Positions 1 through 9,927 of a DNA stretch of 64,000 nt are shown here, one piece after another. Numbering within the stretch: the stretch's first letter is position 1; every line of letters starts with the position of its first letter. Source of the stretch: Taenia hydatigena (lineage: Eukaryota; Platyhelminthes; Cestoda; Cyclophyllidea; Taeniidae); assembly GCA_036345935.2 (NCBI GenBank), contig JADWOT020000002.1:8676655-8740654 (forward strand), read 5' to 3'. The notes beneath the pieces were generated by a model. It was not told where the DNA came from. It searched no databases and was given only the letters and a program-made list of their open reading frames with translations. The translations under genes were made by a program, and so were the position numbers.

Positions 1-14
1 GCGATTCATTATAA

Positions 15-870
15 TGAATGCCCATTCACATAGGCCAACTATGCAACCTGAGCACGCATGTACGTAAAGCCGTACTGGCGCATGTCTTGCCACCCATCAC
101 CCACTTTGCCTCTCCTATAAGGCATTATTTAATGTATTGCACATATTATGCAGGCAGGAACAGAATAGTTTTCGTAAGCCTAAGTGTGCCATTATCTTAC
201 CATCGCACAGGCACACACTTTAATAGAATTTTATAAGAAAAGTTTACCCTTACCTTCCGATGTGATTGGCACAGATTTCTGCAAGGCTGCGATTCCACGC
301 AATTTGTCAACACTACGCCAACTGTCTTTTGTGTGGTTGGGGCAAACGCATCTGCTATCCACCCAAATTGATGGCGAAAGCAAAACTGCCTCAAAGGATG
401 TTGCTACGCCTACACGAATGGAAGGGCGTGCTTCTGCTTGGGCACAATTGTGTTAGGCTAAGTTGTCAAGGCAATGCCATGCTCCATCAATGGGGAAGCG
501 CCATTCTACTTAAGAAAAAAGGTACCATACAGACAATGCGACGTTTCGAAGCACATTCTCAGATCAAATTATCTACAAATGCATGCATATACATCCTCTT
601 CCAAATCACATTTCGGATTTGTTGAGGATCGTATAATAAAATGGAAGTGGTCTCACTCTGATACCCTGACCTTACGAGCGACTGAAGTCACTAACGCTGG
701 GCTCCTTCTTTATCCTCCACATAATCGTCTTCACGTTTCATCTAGAATCAGTTTGGAAGTCATAAGACGGTTTAATCTAGTGGCAACTGCACGAGGAATG
801 ATGTCCACGGCAACAACTACTGGGCAGACATTTAAGAATGGATTGATTGGTGCATTCAAAAGCAGAGGTC
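15..870 (+). repeat. R-B dispersed repeat, copy 1 (full length)
   Basis: This segment is colinear, at reduced identity, with the reverse complement of 42005-42866, and its first ~120 bp recur at about 3596-3790. Shared blocks include the opening block ending in cataggcc, a block around 200-235 (cgcacaggcacacactttaat-like), a block around 400-470 with gcttgggcacaattgtgt, and a block around 710-835. Short conserved reading-frame stretches occur on both strands, for example IIPRA and RLM on the minus strand near 770-815, so it may derive from a mobile element or from a duplicated gene piece. No intact ORF and no terminal repeats were identified. Confidence 0.6.
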
Positions 871-2949
871 TGCTACCAAATGTCGCGCTTTTGCCGTCGT
901 AACACATCTGCACTATAGTATGGACGATGCCTTCCAAGTGGCAAGAGATCGTATTTACAGGAGTACTCACACTCCTCCTCCATTCCATCTCACGTCCTAG
1001 CATTCGAGGCCGAAATGGTAAATTAAGAGGCAATCACATGACATGGCTCAAAATTACCGCTTTTGAGAAGATGACGCAACAGTCGGTAAGTCCAAAGAAG
1101 TGCAGCAGCAGCAATAAAGGCAAAGTTGTAGGGAGAGGCGATATTGCACGCAACACCTCTCATTAACTATTTAACGACATGATCTACAGGTCCTTTCTGC
1201 CTCGTCATTATTGCCACCGTCGGCAAGCATCGATGGCAGCCTGCTAAAGGCATTAAAGAGCCTCCCACAGCCAGAACTTGCGCATTGCGGAGGCAGTGGC
1301 GGAGGCTACTGACTACCCTAGCACACAGAAGTACTGTGCTGAATGACAAGGCTAGCGTGCAAAGCTAGCACCCTCTACTGTTCACTTATGTCTCCATGGC
1401 CATCACAAATGACTTCGTGCGGAAAAAATCACCCTCGTCGTACTTTGAGTGCGCAACGACCTTAGCACCGGTGTAGAGCCGAGTGAGTGGCAGGCACGCA
1501 TTAGACCTCACCCGCCACATCCCATCCAAGAGGGAGCTTCTTATCAGGAACCTTGAGTGATTTGGATTTGACAATGGTTCTACGATATTATAAGTAGCTT
1601 TAACTTGCACGTTCTTTACTATTGCAAATTATTGTTAGTGGCCATCTTCCTGCATTTTTAGTGATCTAAATGCATGGTTGTCAATAGAACAACAGTCGAA
1701 AACGAATGCCTGCTTTATTAACGTCACTAGCATTCTCACAAAGCGATGTAAAGCCAAAAGCAAGAGAAAAAGTTAAGGGAGTAGAAAAATGGGTGTCTAA
1801 CAGAAAAATTTTATTGGTAGCCATATCTACTGTTACGTTGATCGATTATTGCTGCAGACATCAAGGTGACAACACTTAAGACCTCTCCAAAGGGATCTGA
1901 AATTTTATTTGAAAAGGCAACCAAATTAAATTACGGGAAATTTTGAGTATTCATAGCATTGTGACTTACAGAGTGTGCAATCATTTTGTAAAAGGCTGAG
2001 AGATTAAAGAACTACACTGCTTTGCATCGGAATACCTTTTATGCCCCTCATTAACCTTGTATTTTCCATGACTTGCCCATGTAATTCAAAAGAATCTTCA
2101 CATCAGTTCAATCGTGCTTTCACATCCCAATCCCACCTTATAAGATACGCAAGCTTGGGCCTTTAGGCTTACGTGAGTGTGATGGTTTAGTGTTGTAGCA
2201 CGGGAATTTTGGTGAAATTGACCTCGATCTTAAAAGCTTATAAGTAGCGTTTTATTTTATAAAATGCATGCTTTACAGATGCACTCTTAATGACATCGCT
2301 TCTAAAGGCGGATACGATCACCCACCTTTCCACTAATCAAGAACCCCAAACCGAGTAGCACGAATTGACTTCTGTTAAGCAATCCTGCTGATTTAAGGAA
2401 CTTAAGCATGAGACATAAGCAAGTCGAACTAGTGCAGATTTTTTGTAGCATCTGCTAAAATCCGTTGGCCCATGATCCTTTAAAGGACATTTCGGTAACA
2501 AGTGCTTGATTTGTATGCTGTCATTTTAGTATATTTAAATGTAGTTCTATAAACGGTGACATCGAAGGGGTCAAAAAGGCAAGCACACACCAGTCAGATA
2601 AAATTTGGCGTTAAAGTGAGATTTATTTCGGTATACTTTAGATCAAGCAGGCGGGATCGAGGGATCATTACACATGCGATGCCTCAAAATTTGGCGCCCG
2701 TTTGTTAGTAGTTTAATGGTTGCCATGCACTTCTTTTGATTTTACTTCTGCTATTGGTGCTAGCCTCACCAATGGAAAATATCGATCAGAGGAGGGCATT
2801 TTCAGTTGTGTGGTACTAGAAGTGGTTTATAAGTCATCGCAATTTTATGTGGGAACCCGTGTTCGTCTTCACAATGCAAATCGGTGGCACTGACTCAGTG
2901 TGGCTTGATGCGGTTTCATTTTAAAGTTTTAAAGGTTTACTATCGAAAC
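871..2949. other. unassigned intergenic sequence
   Basis: All reading frames are short and broken. I found no recognisable domain, RNA gene or terminal-repeat structure here. Confidence 0.5.
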
Positions 2950-3590
2950 AGAATGCGGTTGATTAAACGCAAATGCGTCTGTAAGATCATTTGTAAACAC
3001 ATCTTTGGTGAAACGCTGGCATCGGATCAGCCAGTACGGAGTTAACCCCTTTCCAATTAATGTATAAGCATGCCTTTTCTGAGGACAAAACCAACTTCAA
3101 TTTTAGCAGAGTTGGTCTTGCTAACGTAGTTCTTCATCTTTTATTATTCATATTGCTAAAGCTGACAAAATGTGTAGTAACCCTGTTTTGACAACTCATG
3201 CGGCCCTTCAACAAACTGTTTGCCGCTGATCTGGAAAGGAATACGAAAGCGCTGATTAAGCAATCCAACCAATCATGTAAGGAATTTTTAATGCTTAAAA
3301 AGATTTTGAAATTGGTAATAATCGCTATAAGCCAGTTCTTACGCATACATTGATTTGAGTGCCATCGAGTTCACATTTACAGTACGAGTGGAAATGGATC
3401 CGATAGAGATATTTTCAATGTCGACGAATGTGGAAGGTCAGGTAGGGTGCGGCGCTTGCGCAGGAGCCGAATATGCATGCCATTTCAGCATACGTGGTGA
3501 CTACTGGGCCGCAATCTAGATAATTCACCCACTCGTCTCTTTCAACATGCGCAAGGGCAATTGGCACCAGAGTAATGAATGCGACTAGAA
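2950..3590 (+). repeat. R-A direct repeat, copy 1
   Basis: This segment aligns in the same orientation with about 4529-5260. Shared anchors include ggttgattaaa, aaacacatctttggtgaaa-like, an aagct-acaaaatgtgtag core near 3155-3175, aatccaacca near 3263, and the gatagagatat block near 3401. The similarity is patchy with many indels, so this is an old duplication. Neither copy contains a convincing coding region. Confidence 0.55.
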
Positions 3591-3595
3591 ATGGT

Positions 3596-3790
3596 GAATG
3601 CTCTTCCACCTAGGCCAAATATGCAAATTGTGCTACCTTAAGGACACTGAAGAAAGGAACGTGCATCTGCGTAAAGCCATGCCAGCACACGTCTTGCATT
3701 AAGATCTCTCTCCATTCATAAGGATCCCCCACTCTTCTCCACCCAACACGCATGTCATTCCCTTTTTTTAATTCCTAATGATAAAGACAA
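3596..3790 (+). repeat. R-B dispersed repeat, copy 2 (5' fragment only)
   Basis: It matches the first part of the R-B copy at 15-130: gaatgc, then cacctaggcc, then a gcgtaaagcc block. It matches the minus strand of 42672-42866 even better, where the run of cattcataa, cccac and cacccaacac-like blocks is kept in order. Only about the first 190 bp of the family is present. The copy abuts R-A on its left and the tRNA-derived unit on its right. Confidence 0.5.
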
Positions 3791-3798
3791 CGTACAAA

Positions 3799-3962
3799 GC
3801 AATGAGGTGCAGTGCTCAGTTTAGTGGCATGGCAGACGATATGTGTAGGCCTGTGTGGTGCATTCGGTTAGCGTATTCGGCAGTTAACTGTATGGTTTAT
3901 GGTTCGAGCCCATCAGAGGGCGAGGGCATATTTTGCGGCGTAGCTCGCGACGCTCTATCACT
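3799..3962 (+). repeat. tRNA-Asn-derived SINE-like unit 1
   Basis: Positions 3848-3921 resemble a degenerate tRNA-Asn(GTT). They show a D-arm motif cggttagcg at 3865-3873, an anticodon arm with gttaac in the loop around 3882-3890, and a T-arm ggttcgagccc at 3901-3911 followed by an acceptor-like gagggcg. The acceptor and D stems are mismatched, so a functional tRNA is unlikely. About 50 bp upstream and 40 bp downstream also repeat in the second unit 357 bp away. The repeated object is therefore larger than a tRNA, as expected of a tRNA-derived SINE or a duplicated tRNA pseudogene. Confidence 0.55.
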
Positions 3963-3965
3963 TAA

Positions 3966-4135
3966 CTCTTGCTGTTGCTGCTGCTGCTTGCGCCTCATCA
4001 TCACTTTCACAAGCACGTGCACCCGGCATCCACTGGGCATGAGTGCACAAATGCGCTGGAAACGGGGATGGAGATGGTGGAGTAGTGACGATGGTGAAAG
4101 ATGTGCTGGCTGTAGGAGATGGGGGCGAGAGTAGG
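3966..4135. repeat. low-complexity trinucleotide-rich stretch
   Basis: A GCT/TGC run lies near 3966-3990 and a GAT/GGT-rich stretch near 4064-4130, between the two tRNA-like units. The strand-overlapping ORFs here follow from the simple-sequence composition. Confidence 0.5.
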
Positions 4136-4155
4136 CCTGTGGGTGGTAGTGCGCT

Positions 4156-4330
4156 GCAATGCCATGCGGTGCCCAGTTTGGTGACATGGCAGATACTGTG
4201 TGTAGGTCTTCGCACCGGAATCGTTAGTGCGTTCGGCTGTTAACTGACAGATTGATTGTTCGAGCCCACCCGAGGGCGGATTTATCTATTGCGGTGCAAC
4301 ATGCCCATGCTGCGCGACAGGTGGCGGTGT
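4156..4330 (+). repeat. tRNA-Asn-derived SINE-like unit 2
   Basis: This is the second copy of the unit at 3799-3962. The tRNA-like part is about 4205-4279 and is the better preserved copy: gtgcgttcggctgttaactg (D-arm end and anticodon arm, GTT anticodon) is followed by gttcgagcccaccc in the T arm and a gagggcgg acceptor-like end. The D arm has lost a base (aatcgttag) and the variable region is altered, so I call it a pseudo-tRNA or SINE head. The upstream block gtgcccagttt with catggcaga matches unit 1. Confidence 0.6.
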
Positions 4331-4528
4331 GCGAGTGGTGTTCCTTGCAGTCGCATTGAGTAGTTGCTTCTGATGCAGTTTCACATATTATGCCCTTTCA
4401 CACAGGCTGAACACGTACACTGGGTAACTTGGTAGCGCTGGCTTGGTATGGTCCGATGAGAATTTTTGTCGTCTAACAAACAAAACATTCTAAAGTTAAC
4501 TTTAAGAATAAGAAGTTTCCACCCAAAT

Positions 4529-5260
4529 AATATGGTTGATTAAATGCACTTGCATTTTAAGGCCATTAATAAGCACATCTTTGTTGAAATGTTGGCATCG
4601 GGTTAGCATGTGCGGAGTTGACCCCTGCCCCGCTCACGTATATGCATGCCAGTTCTAAAGACGAAATCCTGCGCAAATCTTGGTGGGGCTAGTCTTGTTA
4701 ACTCGGCATTTCATCTCTTACCATTCAGATTACTAAAGCTGCCCAAATGTGTAGCAACCATGTATTTGCAACGCATACGGCCTTCCAAGAATTGCTCAAA
4801 GTTGGGGACGCCAATATGCAAATCAGGTGGTTCACTCACTGGTAAAATATAGTCAGGCCGTTACTTTGAGGCAGACTTTTATCTGTCGCAATTTTGCATG
4901 TGGAACTACTAACTATGCGATCCAACCAGTTAAGGAAAAAATTTTTAATAATTGAATACATTTTTGAGATAGGTAATAGCCGCTAGATGCCGACATTTAC
5001 GTGCGCATTGGTTTAAATCCTTTGAGTTCCTGTCCACGATATCGGTAGGAGTAGACTTCAGTAGAGATATCATTAATGTTAATGAATATGAAGGGCCGAG
5101 TGAAGTAAGACACATGTGCTGCAGCCGAAAATGCTTGTCGCAGAACTAAGTTGCAAGTGGTCATTGCGCTAATTTTTCAAAATATGCAAAAGCAATCACG
5201 CTATCAAGCACGTGCAGCACAATGGGCACATTGATAACCGAGTCATTCGATCATCTTACA
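4529..5260 (+). repeat. R-A direct repeat, copy 2
   Basis: Diverged copy of 2950-3590 in the same orientation. It keeps aagcacatctttgttgaaat, the ctaaagctgcccaaatgtgt core near 4732-4752, atccaacca near 4921 and gtagagatat near 5061, each in the same order as in copy 1. The intervening sequence differs by many indels. Confidence 0.55.
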
Positions 5261-6619
5261 CTGGTCTGCGCAAAGTCCTAGGCTCCCTAAAGTGTCTGCC
5301 TAGCTTAGCCCAAAATGCAGCGATTTGCAGTTCCAATGCTTAAGGTTGTATTAGATCAAGAAGCGCCATAATTTTACCCGTGTAAGATGATCAAAACAGA
5401 ATCCATGTCCTAAAGTGTTTCGAAAATCACCCGCACGCTTAAGCGACCTACCGCTCGTTGGTGTCCCTGCTTATGATATGAATGTGGTAACTTAAATGCT
5501 GATTACTTTGTTAATTGAAAAGCATACTCTTTTTTGTTAAGAAGAAGCTTTATGTTTGGACCATATAAGTAGACGCCGTAGTAGATACATTCTTTCCCAT
5601 TTTCGCTGCAGAAAGATCCGTAGACCACACGATTCAACCGCTGCATTACTTTTGACGTGTGAAGCAAATGCGAATGCAAACTGTGAAAGCTTTATGAAGA
5701 TGGAATAAATATGGATAAGTGCTTCGTTAGTTGCAGCTTTTTGTAACGCCGTTGCCTGCACACAGTCTTAAAATTTCCGAGACAGTAAGGCGCATTTTAA
5801 CAGACCCTGCTAGTTCAGCCTAAAAATTGTGCGTAAGTTAATGCGAAATGGAGAGGAGTGCAAAGTGCAAAGATTTCAAAGGAAGTTCACATCTTCAGTC
5901 ACACGAAAATCACACTAACCCATTTTCCAAAAGCGTTTATAATCAGAACTCAAGACAAAATAATTGCTCCACGTTTTTGTGTCTTTTCAGCCGCTAATAG
6001 CAACACGCTCGCCTGACTGTTTTGGATGCGTTTCCATACTGTAACTGTTTTCAAAATGGCCACTTGAATGCGTAAGGCTTTGATTGATTCATTTGGCACT
6101 CCGTTTTGGCTGCTGGTGACTTCAGCCTCCGAGGTTAGCCTGGCCTCCTGGACATGGCAGTGGCTCTTGAGACCCTCTTTGCTCTTCACTACGCAGCCCA
6201 TCATCTCCAGAAAACTATCACACACCTAAGCACAAATAAACTACATCAAAAGGCTTGTTGTAATTTTGAGCCTCTGATTTTTTAAAAGAGGAATGGTAGG
6301 GCAGAATTGGTAGTGAGATATGTTTGCCCAAAATGATTGTTAATCTAAGCAAAAGTTACTGCCGGGATGTATTTTGTTCCTGCAGTTGAAATTGTCACTA
6401 TGCTCCCATGGTCAGAATGTTAACGGCACACTTCTAAAATTAGTCTGAGTGAATAACTCTGACAGACTTATCTTCATTCAAGTTCCTGTTGCTTACTATA
6501 TTTCGCAATTAAGTGTGCCATATTCCTAGTTCAGCACATCCTCACTGGCTCCCATACCCTTCGGATGAATAGACCAGATGGGTTGGGACACGTTTATTAG
6601 TTAGAGTCAACGCAAATCA
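5261..6619. other. unassigned intergenic sequence
   Basis: I found no recognisable domain, RNA gene or convincing exon. ORFs are short and lack family features. Confidence 0.45.
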
Positions 6620-6973
6620 CTACAAGTCTTGACGATGAGCACACTGAGCTCTTCTCCGGCCCAGGAATTCTGACTTCACTTGCCTCACAATGTGTAAATC
6701 AATCGCCCTCTTTTGCCTACAATGTACATCTAGGCAAGAAAAGCACTTTCTAGCTTCGCTGCTCGCATGCGTTGCCCTCGGATAGTCTCGTTGTGAATTG
6801 ACCTGAATAATGGGACTGCAAGTCAATAAGCCAATGGAAGAAGCAAGTGTGCACTTCAGGGCGTCATGAACAGTGCACGCAAGAGCGCACTGGTCGAGGG
6901 TATAAAAGTGATAACTGTTTTCTTTGCAAGCAATTTTAACTTGTTCTTTGCAAACGCCCATCCACACCTCCAT
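6620..6973 (-). CDS. possible cysteine-rich exon, unidentified
   Basis: An open frame of 117 codons starts with ATG at 6973 and is cysteine-rich in its first half (VCKEQVKIAC, then QCALAC). A possible splice donor (ttcag followed by gtcaat) lies near 6808-6814. The first 80 nt overlap the outer end of the inverted duplication. In the other arm (about 28035-28100, plus strand) the frame stays open with the same VWMGVC-EQVKIAC pattern and then diverges. No family is recognised. It could be a real exon fragment or chance, and no upstream or downstream exon was identified. Confidence 0.2.
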   Translation of the reverse strand: MEVWMGVCKEQVKIACKENSYHFYTLDQCALACTVHDALKCTLASSIGLLTCSPIIQVNSQRDYPRATHASSEARKCFSCLDVHCRQKRAIDLHIVRQVKSEFLGRRRAQCAHRQDL

Positions 6974-9927
6974 GCTTGTGCTCGATGGCTAAATTCCTAA
7001 ATCGCCTATCTGTCCGAACTGCACCGGATTCGTTCGTTTGACAAGCTGCCAAGCAATTAAAGTCGAGATAGAACAGCTGTCATGTGGAAGGGAGAAGACA
7101 ATGCTTCGGGGCGATGGGTACATGGCGATGGCTGATGACTTCGAATCGAAAAAATCGATGTGAATCTGAGTGCAGCAGCTACGGCCAATGGTGTTGGACT
7201 CTCACCGGATGCGAATCTTGTTCTTCAGCGGAGGCATTGCGAGCCTGCCCAGATCTGATGCAATAGTTAAGGTGGATTTGTGGAGCCATTTACAAGCAGA
7301 ACAACACGCAAAGTTTCACATTGTAATGGGGAAATGAATTCCCTAATTCCACGTACGCTGTAAGGAATTGCAAGAAACTGAGTGCAGAGTTTGTTTGCAG
7401 ACAGGGAACGCTTTGCAATGTGAACTTAATGGAGGCTGAATTCAAAGGCGCTTCTTCATACGGTAAATATTTACTTTTGCATGAGTCACTGAGCCAGCTT
7501 TTGAATTGACATGCTCAACATAAGCTGTGAATGGATTCGTGGCCAAAATACTCGTGCGACTGTGAGCAAAGCACACATACGATTGCAATAGTTGACAAAC
7601 GTAGAAGGTGACCAATACGTGTGCTAATGTGCGCACTAGGAAAAATAGGGTCCAAGGGGTAAGAGCGCACTAGGATCCAAATAAATCAATTTGTTTGCAC
7701 GCAACAGCATACAACTCGCTTGATCTTGTGAATTGATGCGGTCAGGTATTTGACATTTAACCATCGAATTTATTTTGAGTTGGCCCTGTTTTGCGCAGAG
7801 AGGAAAGCAAATGTCTTTGGCTTCTCGCTAGGTTGAGAATTTCCAAGGTCTAGTGTCAACCTAATGTTCTATTAAAAATTTGTCTGCTTGCCCCTACTCC
7901 AAATCGTCACCAGACACCCAAAAGGCATTGTGATATCGTAAGCACCGCCCAATCTGGCCCATTCGTTTGGCTCATGCTATGGACGCTATCCAAGTGGTTG
8001 TGAACCATCTGTTGCCTTGACAGACTCGTTACCGGACCGGCGCAAGCAGTATGGTATATCGGATCTAGTGAGGTCTCCGCTGAAACACATTTGTCTATCT
8101 ACACCTTATGGCTCTAATTTACAAGCTAAGCTAACGGAATTCGAATGTCTTCTTCGCCTCCTCCAATGGTCAGGTGTCGTTGCCATCATAGAATATTCTG
8201 TCTACTCATTTAAAATGGGAAGGAAAGCATTTCTAATTTCACTCAATCTGATGTGATGGAGAAGGTTTCATATCAAAGTTTTAGCAGATGCTTCGTATGT
8301 AGTGGGTATATTGAGCTTTCCATGAGGTTGTGACAGTGGCAGAGATCACTGTGAGGCTTGGTGCATGGGACAAAAGCAAATCAACATAGCAGGGAGTATC
8401 AGTGGGGCGTTGAAGAAACATTTGGCTACTGCTACCATGACTCTTAACACGCGCAAGTTACTCCAGTTCCTTGATTCCTGGATTCTTCAGTTTAATAGAA
8501 ATATATGCATGGGCTAATCGTCGACAAATAGGTTTAATGCAGCAGGTATCTGCTGCGCACAATCGCGCTCATTCTGAATTTTACTTTATCCAAAGCTATT
8601 TTAACATCCTCGCTTGGTAGGATTGTGTGCTAAAAGCAAATCTGGGGGTCAATAATGCACATTCAATAAGGCTTAGTGCAGAAGTTTGGGGCATATTAGT
8701 AGTATACGGTAGCCATTATGCAACAGTAGGCGTTTACGAACATTGAAAATTCCCTTTTTTAATCACGGCTAGAAAGATACTGCAGGAATCATTATTGAGA
8801 AGCCAGCAGATATGTATGACTCAGTGCTCAAATGCCACGTTCTAATTCAACCTGCATAAAGCTTCGTTTTTATTTAATTTTAGCATATTCCTTCATGGAG
8901 TGACAGGCATTTCTAATATTTCCTACTATTAAGGCCAAATGGATAATAAGAGCCAAGCGAGAACAAAAGAATTCAGGTGTTACCTACATTTGAATTTAGA
9001 CTTAGAGGAAATGAAAGGTTGGTAGAAATCTGCGACGAAAATGCCGTTTCGAGGCTAGGAACAAAATAGAAATTCTGAGCTTAGTTTTATTTTGCCGTTT
9101 TGCTTTGTTCTTACTACCACTGTTAAGCAGAGCAACTCGTCCGCCCTCTGCATACATTTGAACTATAAGGTGGCTAAAGGAGGTATTGATGGGCCAAAAG
9201 ACCAAGAGCTTGGGGCGAAGACCTCAGCGGTTGTAGGCACTGACTCCTCCACAATTTCTTCCTGCGATTCGAGGTTGTGAGGAATTCTTGATGACATGGG
9301 TGCCAAAGAGGGTAGACCTGTTCTAGTGACTCGAATTATTAACTATTTTGCAGACGAATTAACCACCCTGCTGTTCCTGAAAGGCCCTGAAATCGTTTTT
9401 CCAGAGTAATGATCTGTGTTGGCTATAACAACCGATCAACGCTTTTTGTACCATGCACCCACATACAAAGTATGGAAACGCCATAACACTAAATGTTTGC
9501 GTGCAATCAGCCTACGATACATATCTTTGTGATTTTACGGATAGCAAATCTTCCGTCCCAACATTAAGCATCTTGCTACGATTCAGTTACCTTGCACTGC
9601 TCTAGAAAGAATCAGCTCTGAGCTGTATCTGGATAAGATTTGGCTAAAAGTATCACGCAAGGTCGTCAGTATAATTTGCAGGAAGACTTGGTTCCAAGAC
9701 GGTGGAGGTCAAAAGATCCCTCGCCTCACGACAAGAAGTGTGGAGAGCAACTGATCTACCCCAAATAGAGTCTGGCAGAAAAACACCCATAGAACGCATG
9801 ATGACCCGATTGATATTACGCACTAAAATGTCTAGCGCTGGATCCAAATGCTCTTTTCATGTAGTGAAGCTAAGTATCGCCAAATCATCACAGAGATCTT
9901 ACAGAGAGGGTGGTTGAATTAAAGACG
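6893..9927. repeat. outer left arm of inverted duplication (diverged)
   Basis: This is the reverse-complement partner of about 25034-28110. In the stretch I compared (9650-9850 against 25110-25310) roughly one base in fifteen differs, and elsewhere there are indels of tens of bases: the coordinate sum of paired positions is 34961 at the inner edge but about 35003 at the outer end. No gene is recognised except a short conserved frame at 7029-7163. The left limit is where similarity fades, next to a ccctcgac block. Confidence 0.85.
7029..7163 (+). pseudogene. conserved coding-like fragment (REKT motif), left copy
   Basis: A frame of 44 codons ends in TGA at 7161 and contains IEQLSCGREKTML. The same frame stays open in the right arm (minus strand, 27838-27975, with one extra AAA codon) and in a third copy at 57.8-57.9 kb (minus strand, ELEQLPSGREKTLL). 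Retention of frame in three diverged copies suggests descent from a coding exon. The protein is not recognised, and I see no start codon or clear splice sites, so the remnant is probably not expressed by itself. Confidence 0.3.

Noticed and set aside
3778..4243. Overlapping ORFs on both strands around the tRNA-like units
   Set aside because: They arise from the trinucleotide-rich stretch and pseudo-tRNAs and show no protein family features.
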